Notes: generated by a model from the sequence alone, not told the origin. A DNA stretch of 64,000 nt from Loripinus fragilis (GCA_964019695.1 CAXHUL010000515.1:1-64000), one strand, 5' to 3'. Shown: positions 21,753 to 32,699, counted from the stretch's first letter. Numbers and translations are program-made.

Positions 21753-22740
21753 ACACTTATAAGTGTGCACATATAAATGGACCCGTATCTTCATAAATAT
21801 AAGTCAGATCATTTTGAAATGTTCAACAGATATAGTTGACATTCATGACATGATATTCCATAAATTTTAATTTTCATAAAACTTTAACTTTTAAAATGCG
21901 GAATCAAAATTAAAATAAATCGTAAAACCGAAGTTCACAGTTTTCTTTGCTTTAGAATTTATCTTTTTATGGCATTTCATATATGCATATAATTTTATAG
22001 TTGAACGTGACTGCCATGGTGGTGGTTCTGTTAGGGTGTGGGAAGGTGTGTCCTTACATCATAAAACTGACATTGTCTTCAAAAAGGGGAACTTAACTGC
22101 AGCTTACTATCAACACGTAGTGCTGGATACAGAGGTCATTCCATTCTTGAGCAACCACAGAGGAATGCAGTTGCTGCATGATGGTACTCCAGCCCATCGG
22201 AAAAGGGCAACCACTGCATATCTGAATGCAAATAACGTAAATGTCGTCGACTCCCCCCCCCTCTCCAAATTATCAGATAACTGAAAACATTTAGGATGAA
22301 CTAAACCAACATGTAAGGATAACAGGGGCTATTCAGACCACACTGAATCAGCTGCGAGTGGAACAGCCTCCCTCAGGATTACGTTCAGTGTTATGGGACG
22401 TCAATGAGACGTCGTTGTCTTGTCACAGTGAACAGTGCTAGTGCACATACCCGCTACTGAGTTTACAAGGACATGAACGCCACTGTAGGATTTGATTGAA
22501 GAATATTGTGATATTTACTTTGTTTTGCGATATATTCGATCAAGTTAGGTCTCTTCTAAAGTACTGGATAAATGTGAACTTTGATTTTACCATAAATTTG
22601 AAGTTTGCGTTCCCATTTTTTAAAACTTTATTTTATTCGAAATTACACACATGTCGTTTATGTTTGTTGAAAATTTGAAAATAACCTGACCAGTATTAAC
22701 GGAGATATGAGCCCATGTATATGTGCACACTTATAAGTGT
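21753..22740 (+). mobile_element. Deleted Tc1-type DNA transposon
   Basis: Terminal inverted repeats start CACTTATAAGTGTGCACATA at 21,754 and end with the complement at 22,739, with partial identity continuing inward (TATCTTCATAAAT against the complement of ATTAACGGAGATA). At about 1.0 kb it is shorter than full-length Tc1 elements, and the N-terminal half of the transposase is missing. Its left end begins immediately after the LINE poly(A). Confidence 0.85.
22012..22440 (+). pseudogene. Tc1-type transposase fragment (DDE domain)
   Basis: The + strand encodes GGSVRVWEGVS, GNLTAAYYQHVVL, EVIPFLSNHRGMQLLHDGTP and AHRKRATTAYLNANNVNVV. These match the second half of Tc1/mariner DDE transposases: the GGGSVMVWGG block, the strand with the second catalytic Asp (LLHDGTPAH) and the segment before the third acid. 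The frame then breaks at a C8 tract (22,253-22,260) and reaches stops where NPIEHLWDEL-type sequence should follow, so the third catalytic residue is lost. The first catalytic region and the N-terminal DNA-binding domains are absent. It cannot encode an active transposase. Confidence 0.85.
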
Positions 22741-23330
22741 TGTTAAGTGTATTTAACGACTTTAATCCTTACTAATACGATCTCCGTTTAGCATGTGGAT
22801 GTAAATGTATACCGCGTAACTAAAACTTATTCTGGGAGCATCCCTTATAATGAACTAAGGCCCAAATGCCCTGCAATTCAGAATAACTTAGTCTTTTTCC
22901 TCGAGATATATACCCATTTGCGCCTCTATATTAGTTATCATAAGCATAATGCACGAATCTTAAAATAACGATCGGTAGTTTATTTATATATCGATAAGGT
23001 ACACTTGGGGACTGATTCAATGGTAAGGAGCAAAAACACGCAGAAATTCCATCTTATCCCAGCCTATATAAAAGCTCATACTTAAGTGAGAAAAATATTC
23101 TAATTTTGCGGTCTATATCTAAATTCATTTCTTTAATTTATTTTTCAATTAAAATAACCATTAAGGAATAAACGGCAAAAAAATGGGGGTCACATTAAGC
23201 CTGGAAACACAGTAAATTTCACTTAATATTTTGCATTATACATGTAAAGACAGGGCTTAGCCATGGAATACATTACATATAATTATTTCTATGAAATACA
23301 TGTTATTTAGCTCAAAGTATGAGGCCATTC
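22741..23330. other. Intergenic stretch, no gene seen
   Basis: The only structure I see is an imperfect palindrome near 22,830-22,895 built around TTATTCTG/CAGAATAA. Confidence 0.5.
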
Positions 23331-23577
23331 TTAACCCTTAAAGCGCCAAGAAAAAATGCATCTGAAAATGTCGTCTGCTGAAGTCGTCTGCTGCAAATAA
23401 TTACCTAGCATTACTGACGAAATAAGTATAGAAGCAAACAGCGAGGACCCAGAACAGACTGCTCCTATAGGAGCAGTCTGATCTGGGTCCACACTGTTTG
23501 CCATAGAAGCTTCTTAAACACTTCAGCAGACGAGAAAAAAAGATGACTTTTGGTGCGATTGGCGCATTAAGGCTTAA
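23331..23577. mobile_element. TTAACCCTT MITE with a perfect long hairpin
   Basis: The ends TTAACCCTTAAAGCGCCAA and TTGGCGCATTAAGGCTTAA are inverted. The cargo is a 68-base hairpin at 23,434-23,501 bounded by GCAAACAG/CTGTTTGC, with AGACTGCTCC/GGAGCAGTCT around a TATA loop and GGACCCAGA/TCTGGGTCC further out. The hairpin is of the size and pairing of a microRNA precursor, but nothing shows that it is processed. Confidence 0.85.
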
Positions 23578-24129
23578 AATGCTGTTGCTGCATCTGGCAT
23601 GTCCGGTAGAGTAGGTATGGAGGACTGCTCTCTAGATTTGATTTTGTAAGTAGAGACAGGTCATTTGTTTTTTGCTGGTGGGGAGGGGCTTTTTATTTCC
23701 AACAGCTCAAAGCTAGATTTTTTTCAAAGCAAGTCACGTCAAAGTTTTATTCAAGACCCTCTAACTTAAAGATACATACAAATAAATAGCACTTACAATA
23801 AACATGTGATGAACAACAAGTATGAGTCAAAGAATTCGGACGCATAATTGGTTTTAACTGTTTAGCACAGTTGATCTCCAAAATGTTAACTGGTTTTAAT
23901 GTGCATTATGATGCACATATAGAAAGACAAGCACTGCTAATTTCGTTAATGTGCTTAACAGCAGACTTAACCAGGTTTGCAATGTTTGTCCAATATGCGA
24001 TGTCCAAAAATTAGAGCTAATAATTAACTGATGTACTGTAAGGAAGGTGCAATGAGTACAATGTTATTTAAACAGTGCTAAAATGGTTTTACAAAATTTA
24101 ACGATACGAAGAACAATATTATATTCTGA
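23578..24129. other. Intergenic stretch, no gene seen
   Basis: No repeat unit or coding signal was recognised. Confidence 0.45.
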
Positions 24130-24156
24130 AAAAAAAATAAAAGAACATAATATCTT

Positions 24157-24366
24157 GTGTATTGTGTTTTTATTATAGAATTCCACACGAATATTTTTTC
24201 TTTCTGCTTTCAAGAAGTTACATTCAAAAACATGATACTCGTCACCTATTTCTGCACTTTTACACAGATTGCAAATTCTGTCATCTCTTGCAATGCCTAT
24301 AAATCTGCCCTTTTCAGTTTACAATTTGTGATTTATTCATCTCAATTTAATGAAATAAATTCCTAA
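24157..24366 (-). pseudogene. LINE C-terminal zinc motif
   Basis: The minus strand encodes ARDDRICNLCKSAEIGDEYH followed by VFECNF, a Cys-x2-Cys...His-x3-Cys zinc-binding motif typical of the C-terminus of CR1/jockey-like ORF2. Closer to the reverse transcriptase, at 24,640-24,865, are LGVTFTHGAEIYGYEISEII and CKKSTPNIIQYGELCPYP, other tail landmarks. Stops and shifts separate the pieces. Confidence 0.75.
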
Positions 24367-24865
24367 ATCTGTATGCAACACGGTTAAATAGTTTTCAGAA
24401 CCATGATTTTGTTTGAAAATTCTGAAATTCAAACACTTTGAAAGGTCAAATACAGAGCTATACTAATTCTGTTTAAACCAGTCAATAAGACGATTTTTGA
24501 CCAATTTAGCTAAACAATATTTTCGGGAATATTGATGGATCCAATATTCAGAAAAATAACAGTTATTCAATGCGTTTTGTACACAGTCTAGCCAATTGGA
24601 AAGTAAAAATTTCATGCATTTTATACACAAAATCTTACAATTTACTTGATATTTAGCTGCAAACTACCATTTCCAAAAAATAAAACAGTGACATTTGATT
24701 TGGTCAAAATATCAGCAGGATAAGGACACAATTCGCCATATTGAATAATATTTGGAGTACTCTTTTTACAACACATAATTATCTTATTACATTGTAAAAA
24801 TAAGGACTCGATTATCTCAGATATCTCATAACCATAGATTTCAGCCCCATGAGTAAAAGTGACAC

Positions 24866-25560
24866 CTAATTATTCAAATCATCAACAACGGCAATATTTA
24901 CACCATTATATGTAAAAGCCGTCTTACCTTTAATTTTTCTTTTCGTAAATATAACTACTTTTGTTTTAGTAGAGTTATCTTCAAGATTCCATGTCTGACA
25001 ATATAAATACATTGAATTCAAGGCAGCCTGTAGTTGCTCCTGAGATTCAGCTAAAACCACTATTACGTCAGCATATATCAGAAGATATAGCTTAAAATAA
25101 ACCTCTGTATCATCATTGTCACAAAGCAAACGTATAGCTTTAATTATATCAGACAAACCATCAAATCCATAATAAATAAACTCTACCAGGTCATTCAAAA
25201 ATAGTAAAAAAAGTATTGGTGATAAGTTCTTACCTGGGCGAACTCCAACATTGCTATAAAATTAATTTGACAGTTGATGATTTTGCCTAACACAACACTT
25301 AGCACTATCATGCATACTATTGATAATCTTCAACATTTTACCATTTATGTTTTTGTTGCGATAGTTTGCAGAGTAAAATGTTTTCTTATAATCAATGAAC
25401 GCACAAAATAAACGTTTACTTCGCTGAAAATATAAATCAGCTAAGCATTTAAGGTTAAAACATGGTCCATAGTGCTATAGCCATTGAAAACCTGCCTGCT
25501 CTTCACAAAGAACACTATGCTTTCCAAATAGCAAGTTATTCTATAATTAAGCACAGAAGT
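24866..25560 (-). pseudogene. LINE reverse transcriptase fragment
   Basis: The segment reads GVRPGKNLSPILF, then FLNDLVEFIYYGFDG, then motif C as LLIYADVIVVLAES, followed by QLQAALNSMYLYCQTWNLED and STKTKVVIF. The catalytic box should be YADD but is YADV here, so the second aspartate is lost. Frame changes lie near 25,200 and 25,260. The upstream palm (GSKAFDYK-type text) is recoverable only in broken frames up to 25,560, where a foreign segment interrupts. Confidence 0.85.
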
Positions 25561-25562
25561 AA

Positions 25563-25853
25563 ATGAAAAATAGTAAGTGACTATGATCAGGAAATACCAC
25601 AATCACAAACCGCAGACAAACCCCTGGCACCAGAAGGAAGAGCCACACAACAATCACGAGACACCAGGAAGACAAGCCAAGCAAAGCAACCAGCTCTCTT
25701 TCCCCATCAAAATGATTGCAAAACTAGAATGGAGATAAAGTAACGTACAACAAAACATACAGCAATTAAGACTCCCAAAACGGGAGTAACAATCAACAAC
25801 AAATCAACAACAACAGAACCACAGCCTTAGAACGGACAGCAGCCAAAACAGCT
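25563..25853. other. Foreign segment inserted in the LINE
   Basis: About 290 bases rich in CAA/ACA and unlike the flanking reverse-transcriptase sequence, with repeated AACAACAAATCAACAACAAC-like text near 25,795-25,815. RT-like coding sequence continues beyond both edges. It may be an inserted SINE-like or simple-repeat element; its boundaries are approximate. Confidence 0.5.
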
Positions 25854-26035
25854 TAAACAGTAATTCTTCTGTGATAATCTGGATTATTGGCATTCCCTTT
25901 ACTTTTTATAAACTTGGCAAATAACGCCCTCATTTCAACTACTAGGTACAAGCCCTGATTCAAAAACAATATTGGATAACTTGCAAAATACAGTTAACAT
26001 TTTTCCTGAGGCATATTTCAAGAATTCATTCAAAA

Positions 26036-26672
26036 TTAAATCATTGCGCAACTTTTATGATTTTTCAGGGACTTTTCAGCCTGTAATATGTCATACTTAG
26101 AAAAAGATCTTTTCAATTCACTATTTTCATCAATATATGAGTTGTGAATATCAAAATTAAACACACCGTCATGGTCATTATTTACATTGTTAAGGTTTTT
26201 GAAATGGTCATAAAAAAACTTTTCCAAAGCTACTTGGTTCATAACAGACTTCTCTTTGTCTGTGAACTTATTTAATAGAGACCAGTATGATTTATGATTA
26301 TTTGTTTTCAAGCTTCGTAGCTTAGAGATGAAATAATTTCTGTATGAATTATACTGTTTATTATTTCATTTTTGTATGCTTTACTACAACAAATGAGGTT
26401 AGTTCTATTATCGACTGATTTCAGTCTCCAATTTGTATTTCCAGCTTTAAAATACGCTTTACGTTTGATAAAACAGTCCCTATTAAACCAAATTGTTTCA
26501 CCTTTTTAACAATAGTTCTTCCCTGTTGGGTTGTGAAAAACATATTAGACTCTGAAACAGCATTCAACAAAATCTCATTTAATTTTTCAACAAGTGACTC
26601 AACACTAACATGGTCAACATTAGCACATCCAGAAGCTACAATATCCGACATTGTGTGTTCGAGATCTAACAT
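26036..26672 (-). pseudogene. LINE endonuclease-RT linker fragments
   Basis: Two minus frames (26,672-26,421 and 26,311-26,036) read LDLEHTMSDIVASGCANVDH and KSYWSLLNKFTDKEK, then FYDHFKNLN and ILQAEKSLKNHKS. Position and style match the linker between endonuclease and reverse transcriptase in CR1/jockey-like ORF2 (the FxxHFKNLN block and the AxxxLKNxKS block just before the RT). They are not independently diagnostic but agree with their neighbours. Confidence 0.7.
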
Positions 26673-26715
26673 AGATAATAAATCTAAGCATCAAAAAAGG
26701 TTTCTTTTTTCTCAT

Positions 26716-27003
26716 TTAACCCTTTGCATTTTTAGTAATCTGTTTTTCAGTCTCAATTACAGTTAGACTTGATAGGTTTGTTAAAAACTCCATTACAATA
26801 CCATTATGTACATGTCTAAATAAAGGATCAAGTGGTAAAATTTCTAAGTTTGACACAAACGAAAACGATTCAGGGGACATAATACAATAATCAACAGCAG
26901 AATAGTTCTTACAAGTGGTAGCTCCAATTCCTTTAACTTTAAACAATCTACCGTTTGCAATATGTATATCAAAACTTTTGCACAAGGTTAAGAGGCTTTT
27001 CAA
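26716..27003 (-). pseudogene. LINE endonuclease C-terminal fragment
   Basis: The 95-codon frame contains LLTLCKSFDIHIANGRLFKV, TTCKNYSAVDYCIMSPESF and ILPLDPLFRHVHNGIVMEF. These correspond to the second half of an APE-type endonuclease: the NGR block, the S-x-VDYxI strand carrying a catalytic Asp, and the terminal SDH-type block, which here reads RHVHNG with the expected Ser-Asp changed. The N-terminal half is missing. Confidence 0.8.
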
Positions 27004-27060
27004 ACAAATGAAAACATTATTTTTTTTTTTGTAACCATAAAAAGTCTTTGCAATTGCTAT

Positions 27061-27769
27061 AAGTCTCTATACGTATGTTTAACTTCAGTCTCAGCAAGTA
27101 AGTATATATCTTATCAGCAATCTTCAAAGTTTTAAAGAAAATCTGCTAATCAATTAGTGAGAGAATTACATAGCAGGTGCGTAGGTAGCCCTGTAACCAT
27201 GTGGATTTACACTCATGCTAGGGGGCTCCTGCCGCATGCTCTCCCGAAAACAATGATAAAAAAGGTATGATCTGGTGCATTCTGAGAATTCCAAAGCATG
27301 TAATTATCCACCTAAAAATCAACAATCTTACGGATAATTAGTCAACAACAACTAAAATTAGATGCCATAATCTCCAATATCAATATGGAGGTGCATGTTA
27401 ATAGGCCAATCAAAAGCATTTGTATTTTACAAGGCAAAGTAACTTAAAACATCAAACTATATTGGAGGCGTTTCCTTTAGGTGTGATATTTTAAAATTAT
27501 GATATACTTTTTGCCCAAAACTATAAGCTTGTTTCCAAGCTCCCCTAAATAGTTACCAGTGCTCCACAGCTCCCTGAAAATAAATAGCCCTTCTACCAAA
27601 GTCCTCTTGGGCCCCCTTAGTGATAGAATGTTAGACTTGAAATTTAAGGATTGCTGGTTCAAGACTCGCTGGAGTAACTGTGTTGTGCCTTTGAGCTAGA
27701 CACTTTTTTCTCTGTCTAGAGCGAATCCACCAGAAAGAAAATGATTAAGCACGTCTATCAGAGTTCGAG
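27061..27769. other. Intergenic stretch, no gene seen
   Basis: No recognisable gene or element. A tRNA-like look near 27,615-27,680 (TTAGACTTGAAATTTAAGG, then GGTTCAAGACTC) may be a decayed SINE head but is too weak to call. Confidence 0.45.
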
Positions 27770-29311
27770 TTATCGAGGTAGGCTGTGTAATAGTCTTCTG
27801 TAATAAGCAAATACCCGCTTGTTAGAAACGAACGAGACCATTAACAATAGACCTTGCGAGGCATTTGCCACGATAAACAGAATTTCAAAAACATCAGAGC
27901 TGCTCAGAATTCGAAGAAATCCAAATAGCCAACAGATTCCAGTCAAAGTAGACATTTTCAGATATACAGGTATATTGTTTCTTTCTGTCATTTGGGCTCT
28001 TTTGATTTTAGGAACTTTACTGACGCGCCAAATTGTTGTTAAAAGAAAACACCCATTAGCTAAAACTACTACCGCAGCAGGGGCAACGAACGTAGCTAAG
28101 AGACCCACAGTGGAGGAAATGTAGCAGAGATTCCCACCATAACCAAAGTCGTTACCCTTGGTAACCAGAAAGCTGTACAGAACGTTAGTGCCGACGAGAA
28201 ATGATGATACACCAAAGACATAAATGGAATATAGCAAAAGTGACGGATGGAAGTCTCCGGGTGCTCTTGACATGTTATTTGGAGAAAAAACATCTGAAGA
28301 GATTAAAGCTGGCAACATTCAGCTGCCCATGTATAATGGATTATGACCCCAAACGCATAGCAGATAGCCTTGTCTTGAATCAGATCTATTGTAAATTGTT
28401 GGAACAGTTGTGCCACAAGGAGGGTTGCGCATAGTGAAACATTTATTTTGCCAGGAATAGTGCGCATTTCGACAAACAACATATGTAAAAATCGTAATAC
28501 AAAGACATGCCATGGAAATTAATGAGCATACAAAAGATAATATGACAGTGATTCTTTGCAGTGTGGATATATGTTCTGAGTGCAGCCGTTTCATCCTGTC
28601 TGCTTTAGCTGTATAATCGTCGAGACAAAGACTGATATAGTCAGTGGTGATGATATAAGCATCTGGTAGAGACAGTGTCTCACCAATCATCAATATCAAA
28701 TCATTGTCGGATATATTGTATTCTGAAGTGGGAATGTTAACTCTTATGCAAATTATTAGAGTGCTGACATACATAGCATATGTGCAGCCGCTTTCATATG
28801 TGATTATTTTCTGGACTCGATATGACGCATTATTCGTAACCAACGTAAAACCATGTATCCTAGCGTCAATCACCTTAACTTGGAAATAACCGCTGGTGTT
28901 TTTTCAGCCCAATCCTAAATGTATCAGGCTGGTAAAGTTTAAGAACACCGGAGGGTACCAAACGAGAATAGTATGATAACCATGTAAGCCCGATAATGAA
29001 TTCAATAGCAGAGTTGGTAGTGTTACCACCGTTACTTTCCTTGGTGTGAATATAAGCTCTACAAAGTGTTTTGTTATCCACAAAGCTGAGATGATTCAAC
29101 AGTTCTGTGCGTATGATTGGCAAAATATCATCAGCAAGCTCATCGTCTGTTCTGTCATAATTTTGAGTCGCATTGATTTCTTGAAAATGAAAAAATACCG
29201 CAATATAAATCCGTTCAAATCCACTGTATGCACTCCTACACTCGTTCCCATCTAGAGTCGGAAATACTGGACCGTAGACGGTTCGACACAAGCCCTGCAA
29301 TGAGATTAAGA
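27770..29311 (-). pseudogene. Family B (adhesion/Methuselah-like) seven-transmembrane receptor, broken
   Basis: This resembles a G-protein-coupled receptor of the secretin/adhesion family, a plasma-membrane signalling protein. Reading right to left, an extracellular region (29,311-28,875, then 28,873-28,590) has several Cys and N-x-S/T sites. TM1 reads RITVILSFVCSLISMACLC (about 28,560-28,500). TM2-TM3 are readable only in a shifted frame as PGKINVSLCATLLVAQLF and AICYAFGVIIHYTWAA. TM4-TM7 lie in 28,318-27,770, with GYGGNLCYI, FVAPAAVVVLANGCFLL, STLTGICWLFGF (TM6) and NASQGLLLMVSFVSNKRVFA (TM7). Three breaks (near 28,875, 28,475 and 28,315) disrupt the frame. No GPS cleavage motif and no introns are seen. 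It may be a retrocopy or a decayed single-exon gene; sequencing error cannot be excluded. Confidence 0.75.
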
Positions 29312-29408
29312 AAACGTTATACCATGGGTTGTCCGCCTGTACGTGGAGATAATCCACGAGCTTTAGCGAGTGGATTATCTCACGTACAGGTGGACAAACA
29401 TTGTATAA
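29312..29408. repeat. Palindrome with CGAG loop
   Basis: The arms GTTATACCATGGGTTGTCC, CCTGTACGTG and GATAATCCAC are matched inverted on the right. The centre reads CCACGAGCTTTAGCGAGTGG. It truncates the receptor pseudogene at its 5' side: a reading frame starting at 29,357 begins inside the palindrome, so the true receptor N-terminus is not defined. Confidence 0.85.
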
Positions 29409-29524
29409 CTATTTTATACCACCTACATCAGTGTAGACCTTGCATATCACAAGATAGTTCGTGCTTAAGTTGGTAAGGGTGGTATAAGTAAACTTGAGCC
29501 ACAACATGTGAGTTTCATCAATGT

Positions 29525-29705
29525 GGCGCGGCATTTTGTCAAGTCTAGACTCGGACGAGATTGTACAGCCTCCTGTTAAGCTTAGAGACTCCAAATGCTG
29601 TTCGGCAAGTAGCTTAACAGTCATAAGATATGCAAGCAACTAGCAAAGGCTCTGACCAGACTGCACATATGCGCAGGCTGATCCGAGGCTTTGCTGGTCG
29701 CACAT
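29525..29705 (-). repeat. Dispersed repeat, inverse copy of 32,460-32,680
   Basis: The reverse complement carries GACCAGCAAAG, TCTGACCAG-like and GCGCAGGCTGATC words, TGACTGTTAAGCTACTTG, GCTTAACAGGAGGCTG and GACAAAATGCC, in the same order as the + strand at 32,460-32,680. It is a middle-repetitive element of unknown class with internal hairpins. Confidence 0.8.
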
Positions 29706-29784
29706 ACCACATTGTTGGAAGTCTCATGTCACGGCTTATTTATTTACACTTTGTATACTGGAAACTCCTAAAGGGGTACTTTTA

Positions 29785-29850
29785 CAAACAGTGAAGACCC
29801 AGATAAAATGCAGCACAATGATGCATTTCATCAGGGTCTGTACTGTTTGC
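29785..29850. repeat. Hairpin of the GCAAACAG...CTGTTTGC family
   Basis: Outer arms CAAACAG/CTGTTTG enclose AGACCC/GGGTCT and AAAATGCA/TGCATTT. The inner arms resemble the 6,432 hairpin (GATGAAATGCA) rather than the CAGACTG type. It probably sits in a decayed MITE (about 29,752-29,870). Confidence 0.75.
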
Positions 29851-29859
29851 TAAGATTTA

Positions 29860-30264
29860 AACAACCTTCTGTGATAGAAAGACATAATAATGTAGAAAAT
29901 TCTAATTGGGATCCCTTAAAATCCCATGCTCCATTTTTTTGGCTGATAGCTCAGACTCTGGTTAGATTCTTCACTCAGCAGTAGCGGATCTGCCTCTGCA
30001 CTTTTGTTGTTGTTGTTGCTTTATTCTCCCCATCCATTTGGTGTGTAGGGGGTCGGGGAGGACCATCCCCCTCTCACACCTTACAAACTACATTTTTTAT
30101 AAATAAAACCAATGTATTACAATGTATTATATATTAATGGACTTTTGCTTACTGTAAAGGCAGCAACTTTAATATTCATGTCTGGACATGGCTCGGCCGT
30201 TTCATTTACCAAGAAAGGGAAATCATGCTTTATTAAAATTTATAATTTGGTAAAGAGTTAATAA
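29860..30264. other. Intergenic stretch, no gene seen
   Basis: It contains a (TTG)n tract near 30,004-30,018 and a GC-rich segment to 30,075 that looks like a SINE tail on the minus strand, but no head is visible. Nothing else is supportable. Confidence 0.45.
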
Positions 30265-30799
30265 GAGGGGTGACAACCTACGTCATAACATTGATCTCGT
30301 AAACACGTAGAACGGCGCCATTTTTGTTTGGCAAGGTACGATTTTCCCTTCGTAAGACTATACAAATCAGTATCTGTGAAAACTAAGCAGTGCATGCGGT
30401 GCCTACCATCACTCTTGAACAGAATATATAATGGTCACGCCCAGAAATGCCCTTGCCTTGGTAATCATTCGCCCACAAATATCGAAGCGGAAGACATAAG
30501 GATGATTTGAGCAGAGATGTAGAATACACATTTATAAAAATGACATATTTTACAGCTTATATCACCATTCTTACCAATATTTGTGTGATTGTAGTTACCA
30601 GTTCTCTTTGACTATTATTCATAACCATTATTTCCTAATGGAAATCAAAGGAACATTCAAAGTGCCAATTTTGATATCGTAAACACTTATTTTGGCATAG
30701 ATGTTCGACACACTTATGACGGGATCGATTTGACTGCGTAAATGTCGTATACACTTTCAGCCTAAAGGACATGCATGTTGACCACAAAACAGAGAAATA

Positions 30800-31585
30800 T
30801 ACCCGACAAAAAAAGAAACGCACCACTACAATTTTCCCATTAAGATCTCCTTTTAATACGAAAATGTTTAGTGTCATGAAATATTCATTTCTGATTAAAT
30901 TTTACTAAAATTTTAATGTGACGTAGATGAGTATCTGTACTTTTATTGTGTAGGCACAAAGCACATCATTGCGAAGGGTAAAGGAGTTTTGGAAGCGTTA
31001 ATTCAACTCTACTGTCCACATGAAATTCCGAGTATGTTTTCCATTAGCAAATTATGAAAACGATATGTTGTCGTTATGTGAGACAACCAATGTGTTATTG
31101 ATGCTTTTTCGTTATTCCAAAACCCATTTTCATCAGTTAGGATCATGTAAATTGATTAAAACAATATTGAAATCTTTAAATGTTTGTAAGGTTTATCTCC
31201 ATTGTGGAATCGTTATCCAAAAGGGAATCACAAAACATGGGCTACCTAGCGTTCAATTATCGCGAATGATGAATTAAAAGATAGAATTTGCAAAGAATAA
31301 GTGTCTGGGTACAATTTGGTCTACTGAGATGAATCTTATTGTTTGAACTTGTCCAGCAAGAGAGCATTATAAAAACGCTTATTTCCTGTGACTTTACAAT
31401 TTGACCCCCACTTGGTTCTGACCAATTTTCTTTTTAACACAATTTCGACGCCTGATTGCAAATGACGTGTGACGCAGCAGTAACTGACATACCTTTGCAC
31501 TGATATAAACCAAATTGGCCTATCACTTGTGATTTTCCTGAGAGTTGAACAGTTCTAAGTGGTGCGTTTCTTTTTTTGTCGGGTA
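30800..31585. mobile_element. Mariner-like MITE with 27-bp perfect ends
   Basis: Perfect inverted ends of about 27 bases, starting TACCCGACAAAAAAAGAAAC at 30,800, are matched at 31,559-31,585. The TA at each tip fits a Tc1/mariner target site. It lies just inside the left arm of the 30,265-34,189 element. An 85-codon frame at 31,020-31,277 has no transposase motif. Confidence 0.85.
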
Positions 31586-31651
31586 CAATATTCTGGTCCC
31601 AGTCATGAATATTAGTCCCTTTTTCGAGGCTTAACTCACTCGCTAGACAGC

Positions 31652-32440
31652 CTATCTATCTATCTTGTGGTAATGCCTACTCCCTCGCGACTTTTTTGGC
31701 AGGCACCGAGCATCAGCGTTATGAAAAAGAATAAAAGATGAATGATTGTAGCGAGTCTGGGTAAAGATGAAAGGCCAAAATTGCCTTGACGATTTAAAGA
31801 CTTGGGGCAACTGAACATTGGTTTGGAGGGCATCCCACTGGACAATTGCCAGTGGAAAGAAGGAGTATTTATAGTAGTCCTTGCTAGTATGAATTTGATG
31901 GAATGTCATAGAATGGCAATACCCTGAGATCCTATGTGTGGGCTACATATAGTCGGGAAGGAGCACAGCCACCAGGCCATTTACAAATCTATAGAAGAGG
32001 CAGAGGCCTGCCATAGATCCTCTCCCTTCAAGGGTCTTCCAGTTCAACTGAGACTGCAATGAAGTGACACTATTTGTCCTGGTGTAATCACTTAAGGTAC
32101 ACCAGGCTGCACGTCTTTGGACCATTTCAACTTTATGGGTTCTGTCTTTGGTATAGAGGTCCCACACTGCTGAAGCGTACTCCAGTTGGGAATCAACTAG
32201 GGATTGATAAGCCATTTCTCCAATTTGAGGGGACTTAGTTCATAAATCTGAGTGACCTGTTTGCCTTGGCTGTGATTTTGTCCATATGAGATTTCCAACT
32301 GAGTTTGTTGGAGATATCCACCTCAAAATACCTGGCGTTGCTGACAGCCTCCAGCACCTGTGCATACAGTATACACTGCCCTTGAGGAGGTCACCCTCAT
32401 AACCTGGCACTTGGAGTGGTTAAACTCCATTTGAGTCGAG
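31652..32440 (-). pseudogene. CR1/jockey-like LINE 3' fragment (RT tail)
   Basis: The segment reads right to left as MEFNHSKCQVMRV (32,440), EVDISNKLSWKSHMDKITAK, then MAYQSLVDSQLEYASAVWDL, HKVEMVQRRAAWCTLSDYTR and LCLFYRFVNGLVAV (32,215-31,943), and finally YYKYSFFPLAIVQWDAL (about 31,870-31,820). This is the well-known C-terminal region after the reverse transcriptase in CR1/jockey-like ORF2, ending in the SFFPxxIxxWNxLP-type block. Several frame breaks separate the pieces and the catalytic core is absent. It is a 5'-truncated insertion nested in the 30,265-34,189 element. Confidence 0.85.
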
Positions 32441-32459
32441 ACATTAGATTTCCAAAAAT

Positions 32460-32680
32460 GTGGCATTTGTGACCAGCAAAGGCTCAGATCAGCCTTGCGC
32501 ATACGTGCAGACTGATCAGAGCATTTGCTTGTCGCTTGAATATTCTATGACTGTTAAGCTACTGACTGAACATCATTTGAAGTTTCTATGCTTAACAGGA
32601 GGCTGCACAGGCTCGTCTGAGTCTACACTTGTCAAAATGCCACATTGTTTGAAATCACGTGTAGCGGCTCATATCCCATC
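32460..32680 (+). repeat. Dispersed repeat (GACCAGCAAAGGCTC family)
   Basis: It begins GACCAGCAAAGGCTCAGATC and runs through CAGACTGATCAGAGCATTTG, TGACTGTTAAGCTACTGACT, GCTTAACAGGAGGCTG and GTCAAAATGCCACATTGTTT. The inverse copy is at 29,525-29,705. It contains self-complementary AGATCAG/CTGATC segments. Class unknown. Confidence 0.8.
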
Positions 32681-32699
32681 TAGCCTCCGATGTCTGCAG

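Larger units (their letters stand above)
17474..21753 (+). mobile_element. L1/Tx1-type LINE, ORF2 nearly complete but frame-broken
   Basis: In order: an apurinic-type endonuclease, a reverse transcriptase, a C-terminal zinc-binding region, a CT microsatellite, a 3' untranslated region, an AATAAA at 21,721-21,726 and a poly(A) run (about 21,739-21,753). Three frame breaks (in an A8 run near 18,593-18,601, near 20,168, and near 20,355-20,374) split ORF2. I found no ORF1 upstream, so the copy is 5'-truncated or its ORF1 has decayed. The A-run directly touches the next transposon. Confidence 0.9.
24130..27060 (-). mobile_element. Decayed minus-strand LINE (endonuclease + RT + zinc tail)
   Basis: Reading right to left: endonuclease C-terminus (27,003-26,716), a linker (26,672-26,036), reverse transcriptase (about 26,035-24,866, interrupted by unrelated sequence at 25,563-25,853) and a zinc-binding tail ending near 24,170. 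Many stops and shifts are present. The reverse-transcriptase style (GVRPGKNLSPILF, QLQAALNSMYLYC) matches the fragment at 36,010-36,840, so both belong to one CR1/jockey-like group. The 5' half is missing. Confidence 0.8.

Noticed and set aside
23434..23501. microRNA precursor
   Set aside because: Size and pairing fit, but the hairpin is MITE cargo with relatives across the window; no evidence of processing.
31020..31277. 85-codon frame as a mariner transposase
   Set aside because: No D-D-D/E landmarks; it lies in a MITE too short to be autonomous.
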